Assembly: GCA_003282835.1 (NCBI GenBank)
Contig: QBYL01000001.1
Span: 1 to 64,000 of the forward strand
DNA: 64,000 nt
Source: Pelagibacteraceae bacterium AG-325-J13
GTDB lineage: Bacteria > Pseudomonadota > Alphaproteobacteria > Pelagibacterales > Pelagibacteraceae
Reading direction: 5' to 3'
The notes beneath the pieces are model-generated. The model saw nothing but the letters and a program-made list of their open reading frames with translations, was not told the DNA's origin and did no database searches. This document shows positions 7,749-16,235 of this stretch, in pieces (positions within the stretch are counted from its first letter, which is position 1; each line of letters opens with the position of its first letter). The position numbers and the translations under genes are program-made.

Positions 7749-8402
7749 TTATGCTTTTTTTACATCAACTGGTTTTTTTCTATTGGGATAACAGCTTTTA
7801 CAAATTTTACAAGTTAATCCAAAACAGTCTCGGGCTTTACAATATTCCCTTCCATACCAAATTATTTGTAGATGCAGTTTGTTCCAATACTTTTTGGGAA
7901 AAACTTCCTTTAGATCTTTTTCAGTTTGTACAACATTTTTACCATTCGTCAAACCCCATCTCTGAGCCAATCTATGAATGTGTGTGTCTACTGGGAAAGC
8001 AGGAAAACCAAAACCTTGAGACATTACAACACTCGCAGTCTTGTGACCAACGCCAGGCAACTGTTCTAGCTCTTCATAAGTTTTTGGCACTTTGCCATTG
8101 TATTTTTTAACTAAAGTTTTCGACAAATAAAAGATGCTTTTAGCTTTAACTCTGAATATTCCTATTCTTTTTATTAATTGTTGAATTTTTCTTCTACCAA
8201 GTTTTAAAAAATGAATTGGTTTATTATATTTTGGGTAGATATTTTTTGTAACATTATTAACATTTACATCAGTACATTGTGCTGAAAGTAATACAGAAAC
8301 CAAAAGAGTAAAAGTATTTTTGTAATTAAGCGGTTTAGGAACTTTAGGATAAGTTTTATTTAATATCCTTAAAATAATTTTAGCTTTTTCTTTATTGCTC
8401 AC
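7749..8402 (-). CDS. nth: endonuclease III (DNA glycosylase/AP lyase)
   Basis: Base-excision repair glycosylase/AP lyase that removes oxidised pyrimidines. The helix-hairpin-helix is LPGVGHKTA with catalytic Lys121, and the catalytic Asp is D139 in FPVDTHIHRL. LLSAQCTDVNVN is the conserved N-terminal block. The C-terminal cysteine loop (C188, C193, C198, C201, C204, after YGREYC) does not follow the classic C-x6-C-x2-C-x5-C spacing of the 4Fe-4S cluster, so cluster binding may be altered. The start overlaps the dapB stop by 4 bp, consistent with co-transcription. Confidence 0.92.
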   Translation of the reverse strand: MSNKEKAKIILRILNKTYPKVPKPLNYKNTFTLLVSVLLSAQCTDVNVNNVTKNIYPKYNKPIHFLKLGRRKIQQLIKRIGIFRVKAKSIFYLSKTLVKKYNGKVPKTYEELEQLPGVGHKTASVVMSQGFGFPAFPVDTHIHRLAQRWGLTNGKNVVQTEKDLKEVFPKKYWNKLHLQIIWYGREYCKARDCFGLTCKICKSCYPNRKKPVDVKKA

Positions 8403-9175
8403 TTAAAATGTAGAAGGTCTCTCATAGAATAAAGGCCTACTTTTTTTGACATTAACCAAGAAGCAGCAACTAAAGCACCTTCAGAATATAAAGCTCTATC
8501 AAACGACTCGTGGTTAAGTTTTATAATTTCTTTTCCACTAGAAAACCTTACTTCGTGTTCACCAATCACTTCACCTTTACGAATGGAATTAAAGTTTATT
8601 TTTTTTGTATAAGGAAAAGATTTTTTATTTAGATATTTTTTACCAATTAAATTGTGAAAATTTTTATTTTTTCCATCAGCTATTCCTTTACCTAACATTA
8701 AAGCAGTACCAGATGGATAGTCAATTTTATGTTTATGATGAACTTCATATACTTTACTTAAAAAATTATTACCAAGAGATTTTGAAGCAATTTCAGTTAA
8801 ATACATAAGCAAATTTACACCCAAACTCATGTTACCTGCTTTAAGAATAGGGATCTTCCTAGAAAAATTTTTTATTAAATTTTCCTCTTTTTTTGAAAAA
8901 CCAGTTGTTCCTATAACAACTCTTTTTTTTAATTTAGATGCAATTTTAAGTATTTCTAACGTACATTTAGGAACAGTAAAGTCTATAATTACATGAGACT
9001 TTTTAAATGTATTTATAGTATTGAAAACAGGTTTAATACCAGAAATTTTTTTTTTAATCGCTCTATTTTCAGTTAAAGCAACTAATTTGAAATTATTGTT
9101 TTTTTTGGAGGATATAATTAATTGCTGACCCATTCTCCCCATACATCCAGTTATAGCTAAGTTAATTTTTTTCAT
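8399..9175 (-). CDS. dapB: 4-hydroxy-tetrahydrodipicolinate reductase
   Basis: NAD(P)H-dependent reductase of lysine and meso-diaminopimelate synthesis, feeding both protein and peptidoglycan. The 258-residue protein has the Rossmann motif GCMGRMGQQL at the N-terminus, GTTGFSKKE, and GNMSLGVNLL. The catalytic block is EVHHKHKIDYPSGTAL, with the His and Lys used in catalysis and substrate binding. Its ATG shares one base with the stop of the small upstream membrane-protein gene (TAATG), which suggests translational coupling. It overlaps nth downstream by 4 bp. Confidence 0.97.
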   Translation of the reverse strand: MKKINLAITGCMGRMGQQLIISSKKNNNFKLVALTENRAIKKKISGIKPVFNTINTFKKSHVIIDFTVPKCTLEILKIASKLKKRVVIGTTGFSKKEENLIKNFSRKIPILKAGNMSLGVNLLMYLTEIASKSLGNNFLSKVYEVHHKHKIDYPSGTALMLGKGIADGKNKNFHNLIGKKYLNKKSFPYTKKINFNSIRKGEVIGEHEVRFSSGKEIIKLNHESFDRALYSEGALVAASWLMSKKVGLYSMRDLLHFK

Positions 9176-9342
9176 TATTTAATAAAATAAATAGTAATGA
9201 TGATAATAATAACAATTATAACCCAAATAGAAAGATTTTTCATAAATTGTTTTATTTTATTATTAGTAGATAAAAATCCAGGAAGGATTAGAGCTAATAC
9301 TGCAATCAAAAAAATCGCAGACATTATTTGATCAGTTTCCAT
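9175..9342 (-). CDS. small two-helix membrane protein (55 aa)
   Basis: An unrecognised 55-residue ORF between dnaJ and dapB. It starts 5 bp after the dnaJ stop and its stop codon overlaps the dapB start by one base (TAATG). Two hydrophobic segments, about residues 8-24 and 38-53 (the latter nearly all Ile/Val), are joined by a short NNKIKQF linker, so a two-pass inner-membrane miniprotein is likely. The tight spacing on both sides and the coupled stop/start argue that it is translated. No function can be assigned. Confidence 0.6.
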   Translation of the reverse strand: METDQIMSAIFLIAVLALILPGFLSTNNKIKQFMKNLSIWVIIVIIIIITIYFIK

Positions 9343-9347
9343 TTAAA

Positions 9348-10463
9348 TTAAGAGCTTTTCCAAAATTTTTTAGCTTTTTCAAAAAAACTCTTTATTACTG
9401 GGTCTGGTTTATTGTTTTCAATTTCGTTAAACTCTTCAAGTATTTCCTTTTGTCTTTTTGACAGTGAGGTTGGAACCTGTGTTACTACTCTAATATACAA
9501 ATCTCCAAATAAATTTCTCCTCAGTACAGGCATTCCTTTGCCTTTAAGTCTGAATTGTTTACCGTGTTGAGTGCCAGATGGAATTTTTATTTTTGACTTA
9601 CCACCATCAATTGAAGGTACTTCAACTGTCGTGCCCAATGATGCGTTTGAAAATGTAATTGGGAGTTCGTAATATAAATTTTCTTCAGATCTCTTAAAAA
9701 TATTATGATTATCAATAGATATAAATAAATATAAATCACCATTTGATCCTCCTTTGATACCCGCCTCTCCTTTGCCAGACAATCTAATTCGTGTACCATC
9801 ATCAACACCTTTTGGTATTTTAACTGTCACATTTTCATTTCCTTGCATTTTCCCATTTCCACCACAATCCTTGCAAGGACTTCCGATTGTCTCTCCATAT
9901 CCACTACATTGCGGACAAGTTTGTTGGATCGTAAAAAAACCTTGATTAGTTCTTACTTTACCTCTCCCTGAACAATAACTACATTTAATTGGTTTTGAAT
10001 CTTTTGCAGCTCCGCTGCCCGAACAAGAAGAACATCTTTTATACGTGGTGTATTTAACATTTTTCTCTAATCCTTTATAAGCTTCTTCTAAATTAATACT
10101 AATGTCGTATCTTAAATCGTTTCCTCTATTGCTAGTTCTTCTTGAAGATGTGCTCCCTCCAAAATCACCAAAAAAATCTTCAAAAATATCTGAAAATGAT
10201 GATGTATCAAATCCACCAAAACCTTGTCCGCCACCGCCTTGAAATGCGGCGTGACCAAATTGATCATAGTTCGCTTTTCTTTTTTCGTCAGAAAGTATGT
10301 GATAAGCTTCGCTTGCTTCTTTGAACTTTTCCTCAGAAGATTTATCACCTTTAGTTTTGTCTGGATGGAATTTAAGTGCTAGTTTTCTGTAAGCTTTCTT
10401 AATTTCATCTTTAGATGCTGACTTAGTTACACCTAAGACATCATAGTAATCTCTTTTTGCCAC
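9348..10463 (-). CDS. dnaJ: chaperone DnaJ (Hsp40)
   Basis: Co-chaperone that delivers clients to DnaK and stimulates its ATPase. The 371-residue protein has a J domain with the HPD motif at residues 33-35. It is followed by a Gly/Phe-rich linker ([10 protein letters not shown]) and a zinc-binding region with four CxxCxGxG-type repeats ([32 protein letters not shown]). The C-terminal substrate-binding beta domains complete the protein. It is 23 bp downstream of dnaK and 5 bp upstream of a small membrane-protein gene. Confidence 0.98.
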   Translation of the reverse strand: MAKRDYYDVLGVTKSASKDEIKKAYRKLALKFHPDKTKGDKSSEEKFKEASEAYHILSDEKRKANYDQFGHAAFQGGGGQGFGGFDTSSFSDIFEDFFGDFGGSTSSRRTSNRGNDLRYDISINLEEAYKGLEKNVKYTTYKRCSSCSGSGAAKDSKPIKCSYCSGRGKVRTNQGFFTIQQTCPQCSGYGETIGSPCKDCGGNGKMQGNENVTVKIPKGVDDGTRIRLSGKGEAGIKGGSNGDLYLFISIDNHNIFKRSEENLYYELPITFSNASLGTTVEVPSIDGGKSKIKIPSGTQHGKQFRLKGKGMPVLRRNLFGDLYIRVVTQVPTSLSKRQKEILEEFNEIENNKPDPVIKSFFEKAKKFWKSS

Positions 10464-10486
10464 AGGACGTCTCCTTCACAATTATC

Positions 10487-12415
10487 TTAGGCGCTTTTTT
10501 CTTTGTCTTCTTCTTTCTTTTCTTTTACGTCTTCAAAATCTGCATCTACAACGTTATCTTTGTCATTTTCTTTAGCATCATCTTTACTTTTGGCTTTCGC
10601 GTCAGGTTTTTGTTGACTTTTGTATACTGCCTCTCCTAGTTTCATTGAAGCTTGTATTAAACTTTGCGTTTTTTTCTTGATATCTTCAATATCTGTTCCC
10701 TCTAGAGATTTTTTTAGATCTGTAATGCCACTTTCAATTGCTTTCTTCTCATCAACAGAAACTTTATCGCCGTGTTCTTTTAAACTTTTTTCGGTTGAAA
10801 ATACTAAACTATCCGCTTGATTTCTTGCATCTACAGATTCTCTTTTCTTTTTGTCGGCTTCTTTATTAGCTTCAGCATCTTTAACCATTTTTTGAATTTC
10901 TTCCTCTGATAATCCTCCTGAAGCTTGTATTTGAATTTTTTGTTCTTTGCCTGTACCCTTATCTTTAGCTGAAACGTTGACTATTCCGTTCGCATCAATA
11001 TCAAAAGTTACCTCAATTTGAGGTGTACCCCTAGGAGCAGGAGCAATTCCCACCAATTCAAAATTACCTAAAATCTTATTATCTGCAGCCATTTCTCTTT
11101 CACCTTGTAGAACTCTTATTGATACGGCTGGCTGATTGTCTTCAGCTGTTGAAAAAACCTGACTTTTTTTAGTTGGAATAGTCGTATTTTTTTCAATTAA
11201 TTTTGTTGATACTCCTCCTAAAGTCTCTATTCCAAGAGATAGAGGTGTAACATCTAATAATAAAACGTCTTTGACATCACCTTGCAAAACTCCACCTTGT
11301 ATAGCAGCGCCCATAGCAACAACTTCATCCGGGTTCACGCTCTTATTTGGTTCTTTTCCAAAGAAGTTTTTAACTGTTTCCATAATTTTAGGCATTCTAG
11401 TCATTCCACCAACTAAAACTACTTCGTTAATCTCAGCTGCGGAAAAACCAGAGTCTTTAAGAGCTGTTTTGCATGGTTCTAAAGTTCTATCAACTAAGGT
11501 TTGAACTAAAGCTTCCAATTTAGCTCTCGTAAACTTTAAATTTAAATGTTTTGGGCCTGATTTATCTGCAGTAATAAATGGCAAATTAATTTCAGTCTGA
11601 GCCGCAGAAGAAAGTTCAATTTTTGCTTTTTCTGCTGCTTCTTTAAGTCTTTGTAGAGCAAGTTTATCTGATTTTAAATCTATACCGTTATCTTTCTTAA
11701 ATTCAGACGCTAAATATTCTACAATGGCATCATCAAAATCTTCTCCACCTAAAAAAGTGTCTCCATTAGTTGATTTAACTTCAAAAACTCCATCACCTAT
11801 TTCTAAAATAGAAATATCAAAAGTACCCCCACCTAAATCATAAACTGCAATTTTTTGCCCACCTTTTTTATCTAAACCATAAGCAAGCGAAGCTGCAGTT
11901 GGTTCATTTATAATTCTTAAAACTTCTAATCCTGCAATCTTTCCTGCATCCTTTGTAGCCTGTCTCTGCGAGTCATTAAAATAAGCTGGAACAGTAATTA
12001 CAGCTTTTGTTACTGCTTGACCTAAATATTTTTCAGCAGTTTCTTTCATTTTTTGTAAAACAAAAGCAGAAATTTGAGATGGAGAATACTTTTTACTTTT
12101 GCCTTCAACCCAAGCATCTCCATTTTCTGATTTTATAATTTTATAAGGAACTTTTGAAATATCTTTTTGCACAGAAGGTCCGTCAAATTTTCTACCAACC
12201 AATCTTTTAACAGCAAAAATTGTATCACCAGCGTTTGTAACCGCTTGCCTTTTAGCAGGTTGACCGACAAGTTTTTCTTCCTTTTCTAAAAATGCAACTA
12301 CTGAAGGTGTGGTTCTAGCCCCTTCAGTATTTTCTAATACTTTTGCTTGTGTACCATCCATTATTGCTACACAAGAGTTTGTTGTTCCAAGATCTATTCC
12401 TATAACTTTGCTCAT
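10487..12415 (-). CDS. dnaK: chaperone DnaK (Hsp70)
   Basis: ATP-dependent Hsp70 chaperone for folding and stress protection. The 642-residue protein starts with the nucleotide-binding signature [12 protein letters not shown]. It contains [14 protein letters not shown] and [13 protein letters not shown] in the ATPase domain, the interdomain linker ([13 protein letters not shown]), the substrate-binding beta domain and a charged helical lid ending in an acidic/lysine-rich tail. Spacing places it in one operon with grpE upstream and dnaJ downstream. A sigma-32-type promoter is visible in the grpE-dnaK spacer, so dnaK can be induced independently of grpE. Confidence 0.99.
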   Translation of the reverse strand: MSKVIGIDLGTTNSCVAIMDGTQAKVLENTEGARTTPSVVAFLEKEEKLVGQPAKRQAVTNAGDTIFAVKRLVGRKFDGPSVQKDISKVPYKIIKSENGDAWVEGKSKKYSPSQISAFVLQKMKETAEKYLGQAVTKAVITVPAYFNDSQRQATKDAGKIAGLEVLRIINEPTAASLAYGLDKKGGQKIAVYDLGGGTFDISILEIGDGVFEVKSTNGDTFLGGEDFDDAIVEYLASEFKKDNGIDLKSDKLALQRLKEAAEKAKIELSSAAQTEINLPFITADKSGPKHLNLKFTRAKLEALVQTLVDRTLEPCKTALKDSGFSAAEINEVVLVGGMTRMPKIMETVKNFFGKEPNKSVNPDEVVAMGAAIQGGVLQGDVKDVLLLDVTPLSLGIETLGGVSTKLIEKNTTIPTKKSQVFSTAEDNQPAVSIRVLQGEREMAADNKILGNFELVGIAPAPRGTPQIEVTFDIDANGIVNVSAKDKGTGKEQKIQIQASGGLSEEEIQKMVKDAEANKEADKKKRESVDARNQADSLVFSTEKSLKEHGDKVSVDEKKAIESGITDLKKSLEGTDIEDIKKKTQSLIQASMKLGEAVYKSQQKPDAKAKSKDDAKENDKDNVVDADFEDVKEKKEEDKEKSA

Positions 12416-12441
12416 AATTTTTATCCTTTTAATTTACGGTA

Positions 12442-12472
12442 CTTATATGGGTGTTTTTTTTCACTCTACAAG
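12442..12472 (-). promoter_or_regulatory. candidate sigma-32 (heat-shock) promoter of dnaK
   Basis: On the minus strand, CTTG (12472-12469) is followed after exactly 17 bases by CCCATATAAG (12451-12442). The described alphaproteobacterial RpoH consensus is CTTG, 17-18 bases, then CYTATNTNNG; only one defined position differs. The site lies between the grpE stop and the dnaK start, 26 bases upstream of the dnaK ATG. Confidence 0.62.
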
Positions 12473-12473
12473 G

Positions 12474-13064
12474 TTATTTATCCTTTTTTTTTTCGTCTGT
12501 TTCCGCCTGTTTATCTACTTTTTTTTTCGCAACACTCACTAAAGCAGGCCTTAAAAGTCTTTCTCCATACATATATCCAGCTTGAATTTCTTGAAGAATA
12601 ATCCCAGATTCGACACTAACATTTTCTATTTCTGACATAGCTTGATGTAAGTTCGGGTCAAATTTTTTATTTTCAGTATTAATTTTTTTGATCCTATTTC
12701 TCTCAAATATTGACAATAAGTCTTTTTCAACTATTACAATATTTTCTATAAATTTGTTTAAATCTTTGTTTGTTTTGAGCGCTTCATCATTTTTTATAGC
12801 TTCTTTAGCTCTATGCAGATTGTCTAGTATAGCCAAACTTTCTTTTGCAAAATTAAAAGACCCAAACTCAAAAGCATCTTTAATTTCTTTTTCAAATCTT
12901 CTCCTTTGATTTTCAATTTCAGCAAGAGATCTCAGCAATTTATCCTCTGACTGTTTAAGTCTATCTTCTAAAGAAAGCTCTTTTTTTGTCTCAGATTTTA
13001 TTTCTTGAGTTTTTTCAAGACTTTTATCAGCTTCCTCAGTATTTTTTTGGTTATCCGCACTCAT
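12474..13064 (-). CDS. grpE: nucleotide exchange factor GrpE
   Basis: Nucleotide-exchange factor for DnaK. The 196-residue protein has an acidic/lysine-rich disordered N-terminus, a long coiled-coil (SLEDRLKQSEDKLLRSLAEIENQRRR) and the beta-domain signature near FDPNLHQAMSEIE. It ends in GYMYGERLLRPALVSVAKK, typical of GrpE, followed by a charged tail. It is first in the minus-strand grpE-dnaK-dnaJ group and is divergent from rdgB with 44 bp between the starts. Confidence 0.96.
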   Translation of the reverse strand: MSADNQKNTEEADKSLEKTQEIKSETKKELSLEDRLKQSEDKLLRSLAEIENQRRRFEKEIKDAFEFGSFNFAKESLAILDNLHRAKEAIKNDEALKTNKDLNKFIENIVIVEKDLLSIFERNRIKKINTENKKFDPNLHQAMSEIENVSVESGIILQEIQAGYMYGERLLRPALVSVAKKKVDKQAETDEKKKDK

Positions 13065-13108
13065 ATTAATTGCTATATAATGTTTAAAATTTAAATTACT
13101 AGTGATGA

Positions 13109-13687
13109 ATGAAAAAAATCTTAATTGGCACCCACAATAAAGGAAAGTTTAAAGAAATAAGCTTTCTTATATCAAAAAAGTTAAAGAAATTATCACCAAT
13201 AAAACTTCAAATTCCAAGTCCAAAAGAAACAGGAAAAACATTTCACAGCAATGCAAGATTAAAAGCTAATTACTTTTACAAATTGAGTGGTATGCCTGTG
13301 ATTTCTGATGACTCTGGACTTTGCATTAAAGCTCTCAAGGAAAGACCAGGAATTTATTCTGCAAGATGGGCAAAAAAATATGGGAATTTTCATAAAGCAA
13401 TGAAATTTATTTTAAGATTAATGAAAAATAAAAAAAATAGAACTGCCACATTTGTTTGTAGTCTATCCTATAAATCGCATTTAGGAATAAAAGCTACTGT
13501 GGTTGGTAAAATTAAGGGAACAATATCAAATCATATTATAGGAAAAAAAGGATTTGGTTATGATCCAATTTTTATTCCTTACGGAGAAAAACATACTTTT
13601 GGGCAAATGAGCAAGTCAAAAAAAATAAGAATGGACCACAGATATATTGCTTTTAAAAAATTAAAAAAAAAAATTAAAATTTTGTAA
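13109..13687 (+). CDS. rdgB: XTP/dITP diphosphatase (Ham1/RdgB)
   Basis: House-cleaning pyrophosphatase that hydrolyses non-canonical purine triphosphates (dITP, XTP) to monophosphates. The family start GTHNKGKFKEI, VISDDSGLCI followed by PGIYSARWA, and KGFGYDPIFIP are all present, as is the C-terminal QMSKSKKIRMDHR block, where the usual SHR reads DHR. Length (192) is normal. In other alphaproteobacteria this gene is also found near the heat-shock genes. Its 3' end overlaps the convergent LpoA-like gene by 14 bp. Confidence 0.95.
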   Translation: MKKILIGTHNKGKFKEISFLISKKLKKLSPIKLQIPSPKETGKTFHSNARLKANYFYKLSGMPVISDDSGLCIKALKERPGIYSARWAKKYGNFHKAMKFILRLMKNKKNRTATFVCSLSYKSHLGIKATVVGKIKGTISNHIIGKKGFGYDPIFIPYGEKHTFGQMSKSKKIRMDHRYIAFKKLKKKIKIL

Positions 13688-14828
13688 ATTTTTTATTTTC
13701 AGCTTTGTAAATACTTAAATCTTGTATTATCTTTTTATTATCAAAACTAAAAGTACCGATTTTACCTTTGATTTTACCCTTAAAATAAAAATCACTTACA
13801 TTATTAATCTTTTCCTTTTTCTTCCAAGTATAATAAATTAACCCAACAGCATCGTAAGCTAAGATAGCTATCTCACTCGGGTATCTTTTAAATGTTTTAA
13901 AATATTTTTTTTGATAATTCTTAAACTCCTGATAATTAATTGAAGGGTAGAATAATTTATTAACTGTATTTTCATAAAAGATGCTTTCATCAAACCACTG
14001 GTTTAAAGTTGTAAACAAAACTTTTTTTTGGCTAACATCAGTGAAAACTAAAGATGTTAATACACTTTTTAAACTGTTACCAAAATCGATAATTATTACT
14101 GAGTCAAAATTTACCTCTCCTAAAGTATATTTTTGTTCTAATTTCTCCAACATTTTTTTTGATTCTTCATCATCTTTATCCTCGTACATTTTTTTTCTTA
14201 ATTTCAAATTTCTTTTTCTTTGTGAATAATTAGTCAAAATTTCAATCTCACCAGTTAAAACTTTTGGATCCGGATTGTATTTGAAAATTTTAAAATTATT
14301 TATTTTAAAATTATTCAATTTTTCATCAATTAAATCGGCGTAATTATTTTTGGGAATTAAAATTACTGTTTTTTTTCTATTTTTTTTTTTTAAAAATTTA
14401 GAGAGGGCCAAAATTTGAGACTCAAAGCTTATACCTACACTTATTATATTATTTTGAAATTCTGGGTTTATGTTTGACGGAGAAATAAAAACTAAATCAT
14501 TATATTTTCTCACTTCTTCAAATTCATCATTATTTATTGGACCAATGATAACTTTAGCACCCTGCGAACGAATTTCTTTTATAGCATGATTTAATTTTTC
14601 TTTATTGTTTGATCCGGAGTCTCTAGGTATTATCATCACATTTTTATCGTCAATTTCGTCTAATGCTAATTGCAATGAGTACAAAAGTGAATATCCAAGA
14701 TCTTGGTACTCCCCAGTTAAAGGTGCTAGCAGTCCAATTTTTAGAGTATTGTTATTTTCACTACTTAATAAATGAGAATTAAAGGATAATATTATATAAG
14801 TAATTATTATTGTAAATTTTTTATTCAT
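13674..14828 (-). CDS. LpoA/YraM-like periplasmic binding-fold protein
   Basis: A 384-residue exported protein with a type-1 periplasmic-binding fold (Leu/Ile/Val-receptor-like). After an N-terminal signal (hydrophobic IIITYIILSFNSHLL) come KIGLLAPLTGEYQDLGYSLLYSLQLALDEI, DSGSNNKEKLNHAIKEI and VIIGPINNDE. The neighbouring rsmI and BON lipoprotein mirror the E. coli order rsmI-lpoA-yraN-diaA-dolP. It is therefore probably the alphaproteobacterial counterpart of LpoA, an activator of penicillin-binding proteins, though no lipobox cysteine is visible. I chose the ATG at 14828; its start lies two bases from the divergent rsmI start. A transporter solute-receptor role is the alternative, but no transporter genes adjoin it. 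Confidence 0.65.
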   Translation of the reverse strand: MNKKFTIIITYIILSFNSHLLSSENNNTLKIGLLAPLTGEYQDLGYSLLYSLQLALDEIDDKNVMIIPRDSGSNNKEKLNHAIKEIRSQGAKVIIGPINNDEFEEVRKYNDLVFISPSNINPEFQNNIISVGISFESQILALSKFLKKKNRKKTVILIPKNNYADLIDEKLNNFKINNFKIFKYNPDPKVLTGEIEILTNYSQRKRNLKLRKKMYEDKDDEESKKMLEKLEQKYTLGEVNFDSVIIIDFGNSLKSVLTSLVFTDVSQKKVLFTTLNQWFDESIFYENTVNKLFYPSINYQEFKNYQKKYFKTFKRYPSEIAILAYDAVGLIYYTWKKKEKINNVSDFYFKGKIKGKIGTFSFDNKKIIQDLSIYKAENKKFTKF

Positions 14829-14830
14829 AA

Positions 14831-15673
14831 ATGAAAATATCAACTAAAAACTTATATATTGTTTCTACTCCTATTGGAAACCTAGATGACATAACTTTAA
14901 GAGCATTGGATGTGCTGAAAAAAACAGATATAATACTATGTGAAGACACTCGACGTTCATTGAAATTATTGAATCATTTTAAAATTAAAAAAAAGTTAAT
15001 CTCCTATCATAAGTTTAACGAAAATAAAAAATTATTAAAAATCATAGAATATATAAATGAAGGCAAAATTTTGTCTTTAGTTTCAGATGCAGGAACTCCA
15101 TTACTTTCTGATCCTGGCAAAGTCCTAATCAACAAATGTATAGAGGAAAATATTAACATTGTTCCTATACCGGGTGTCTCCTCAATAACAGCATCTATGA
15201 GCACTTCTGGATTTAGCGATAAGTTTTTATTTTATGGATTTTTACCTAAAACTGATAATGAATTAGAAAAAATTTTATCTTCTCTAGCGAACTTAAATTT
15301 TTCACAAATTTTTTTTCTACCTGCTATCAAAATTAATTTCTATTTGGAAAAATTTAAGAAGTATTTTATAGATAGAAATATTATGATTGCTAGAGAAATT
15401 ACAAAACTTCACGAAACTTTTTATAGGGATAATGTAAACGACATCAAATTGTTAAAAACTAAAATAAAAGGTGAGTTAACTGTTGTAATATCAGAAAAAA
15501 ATATTAAAGATAAAATTATTGATGATGATAAAATAAAAAAAAAGGCGAAAATATTATTAAAAAAGAATACATTGAAAGACACGGTAAAACTCTTATTTGA
15601 TACTGAAAAAGTTAGTAAAAAGAAAATTTATGATATTTGTTTGAAATTGAAGGAAAATGAAAAAATTAATTAG
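14831..15673 (+). CDS. rsmI: 16S rRNA (cytidine1402-2'-O)-methyltransferase
   Basis: SAM-dependent methyltransferase that 2'-O-methylates C1402 in the decoding centre of 16S rRNA. It shows the family order YIVSTPIGNLDDITLRAL, ILCEDTRRSLKLLNHF, SYHKFNE, LVSDAGTPLLSDPG, VPIPGVSSI and FYGFLP, followed by REITKLHETFYR. Length (280 residues) is normal. The last 17 bases overlap the start of the downstream BON lipoprotein in another frame, indicating coupled translation. Confidence 0.96.
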   Translation: MKISTKNLYIVSTPIGNLDDITLRALDVLKKTDIILCEDTRRSLKLLNHFKIKKKLISYHKFNENKKLLKIIEYINEGKILSLVSDAGTPLLSDPGKVLINKCIEENINIVPIPGVSSITASMSTSGFSDKFLFYGFLPKTDNELEKILSSLANLNFSQIFFLPAIKINFYLEKFKKYFIDRNIMIAREITKLHETFYRDNVNDIKLLKTKIKGELTVVISEKNIKDKIIDDDKIKKKAKILLKKNTLKDTVKLLFDTEKVSKKKIYDICLKLKENEKIN

Positions 15674-16235
15674 CTTATTATTATTATTATTTTTAATTTC
15701 ATGCTCATCAGTAGGACGTTTTGGCACTGGTGTAGATATTACCTTTGATCCAAGAACTATCGGAATGCAAATTGATGATACTATTATGCAAAAAAATTTA
15801 TCTGCAAGACTTGCGTTGAAGGATAAAAGATATTTCTTATCAGTGCAAACAGAGGTAATCGACGGACGGATTTTTCTTTCAGGCAAAGTAAACGAGCCAG
15901 AAGAAAAAATTAAGATAACCAAAATGGCATGGGAAACCAAAGGGGTAAGATCAGTAAAGAACGCTATAACTATAAAAGGACAAAGTAATTTTAAAAGTAC
16001 TGCTAAAGATATCTTGATAACAAGTCAACTAAGATCAGCTCTTATATTGAATAAAAAAACTAAAGCTAGAAACTATACTTTAGAGACAATAAATAAAAAT
16101 ATATATATTTTTGGAATAGCAATGGATAAAGAAGAAAAAAAAGAAGTAATTAATGAAGCTAATAAAATTTATGATGTAGAAAAAGTTATACCATCAATTT
16201 ATTTAGTCACCGAACTCAGTCGTAATAAAATTTAA
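15657..16235 (+). CDS. BON-domain lipoprotein (DolP/YraP/OsmY-like)
   Basis: Predicted outer-membrane lipoprotein of 192 residues. The signal peptide ends in a lipobox LISC with the lipid-bearing Cys16. Two BON domains follow (about residues 50-115 and 120-190), seen in the repeated pattern of a short helix, GRIFLSGKVNEPEEKIKI and KNIYIFGIAMDKEEKKEV. DolP of E. coli, which supports outer-membrane integrity and BAM function, has the same architecture and also lies near rsmI. The gene overlaps rsmI by 17 bp and the convergent maeB by 4 bp. Confidence 0.85.
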   Translation: MKKLISLLLLLFLISCSSVGRFGTGVDITFDPRTIGMQIDDTIMQKNLSARLALKDKRYFLSVQTEVIDGRIFLSGKVNEPEEKIKITKMAWETKGVRSVKNAITIKGQSNFKSTAKDILITSQLRSALILNKKTKARNYTLETINKNIYIFGIAMDKEEKKEVINEANKIYDVEKVIPSIYLVTELSRNKI

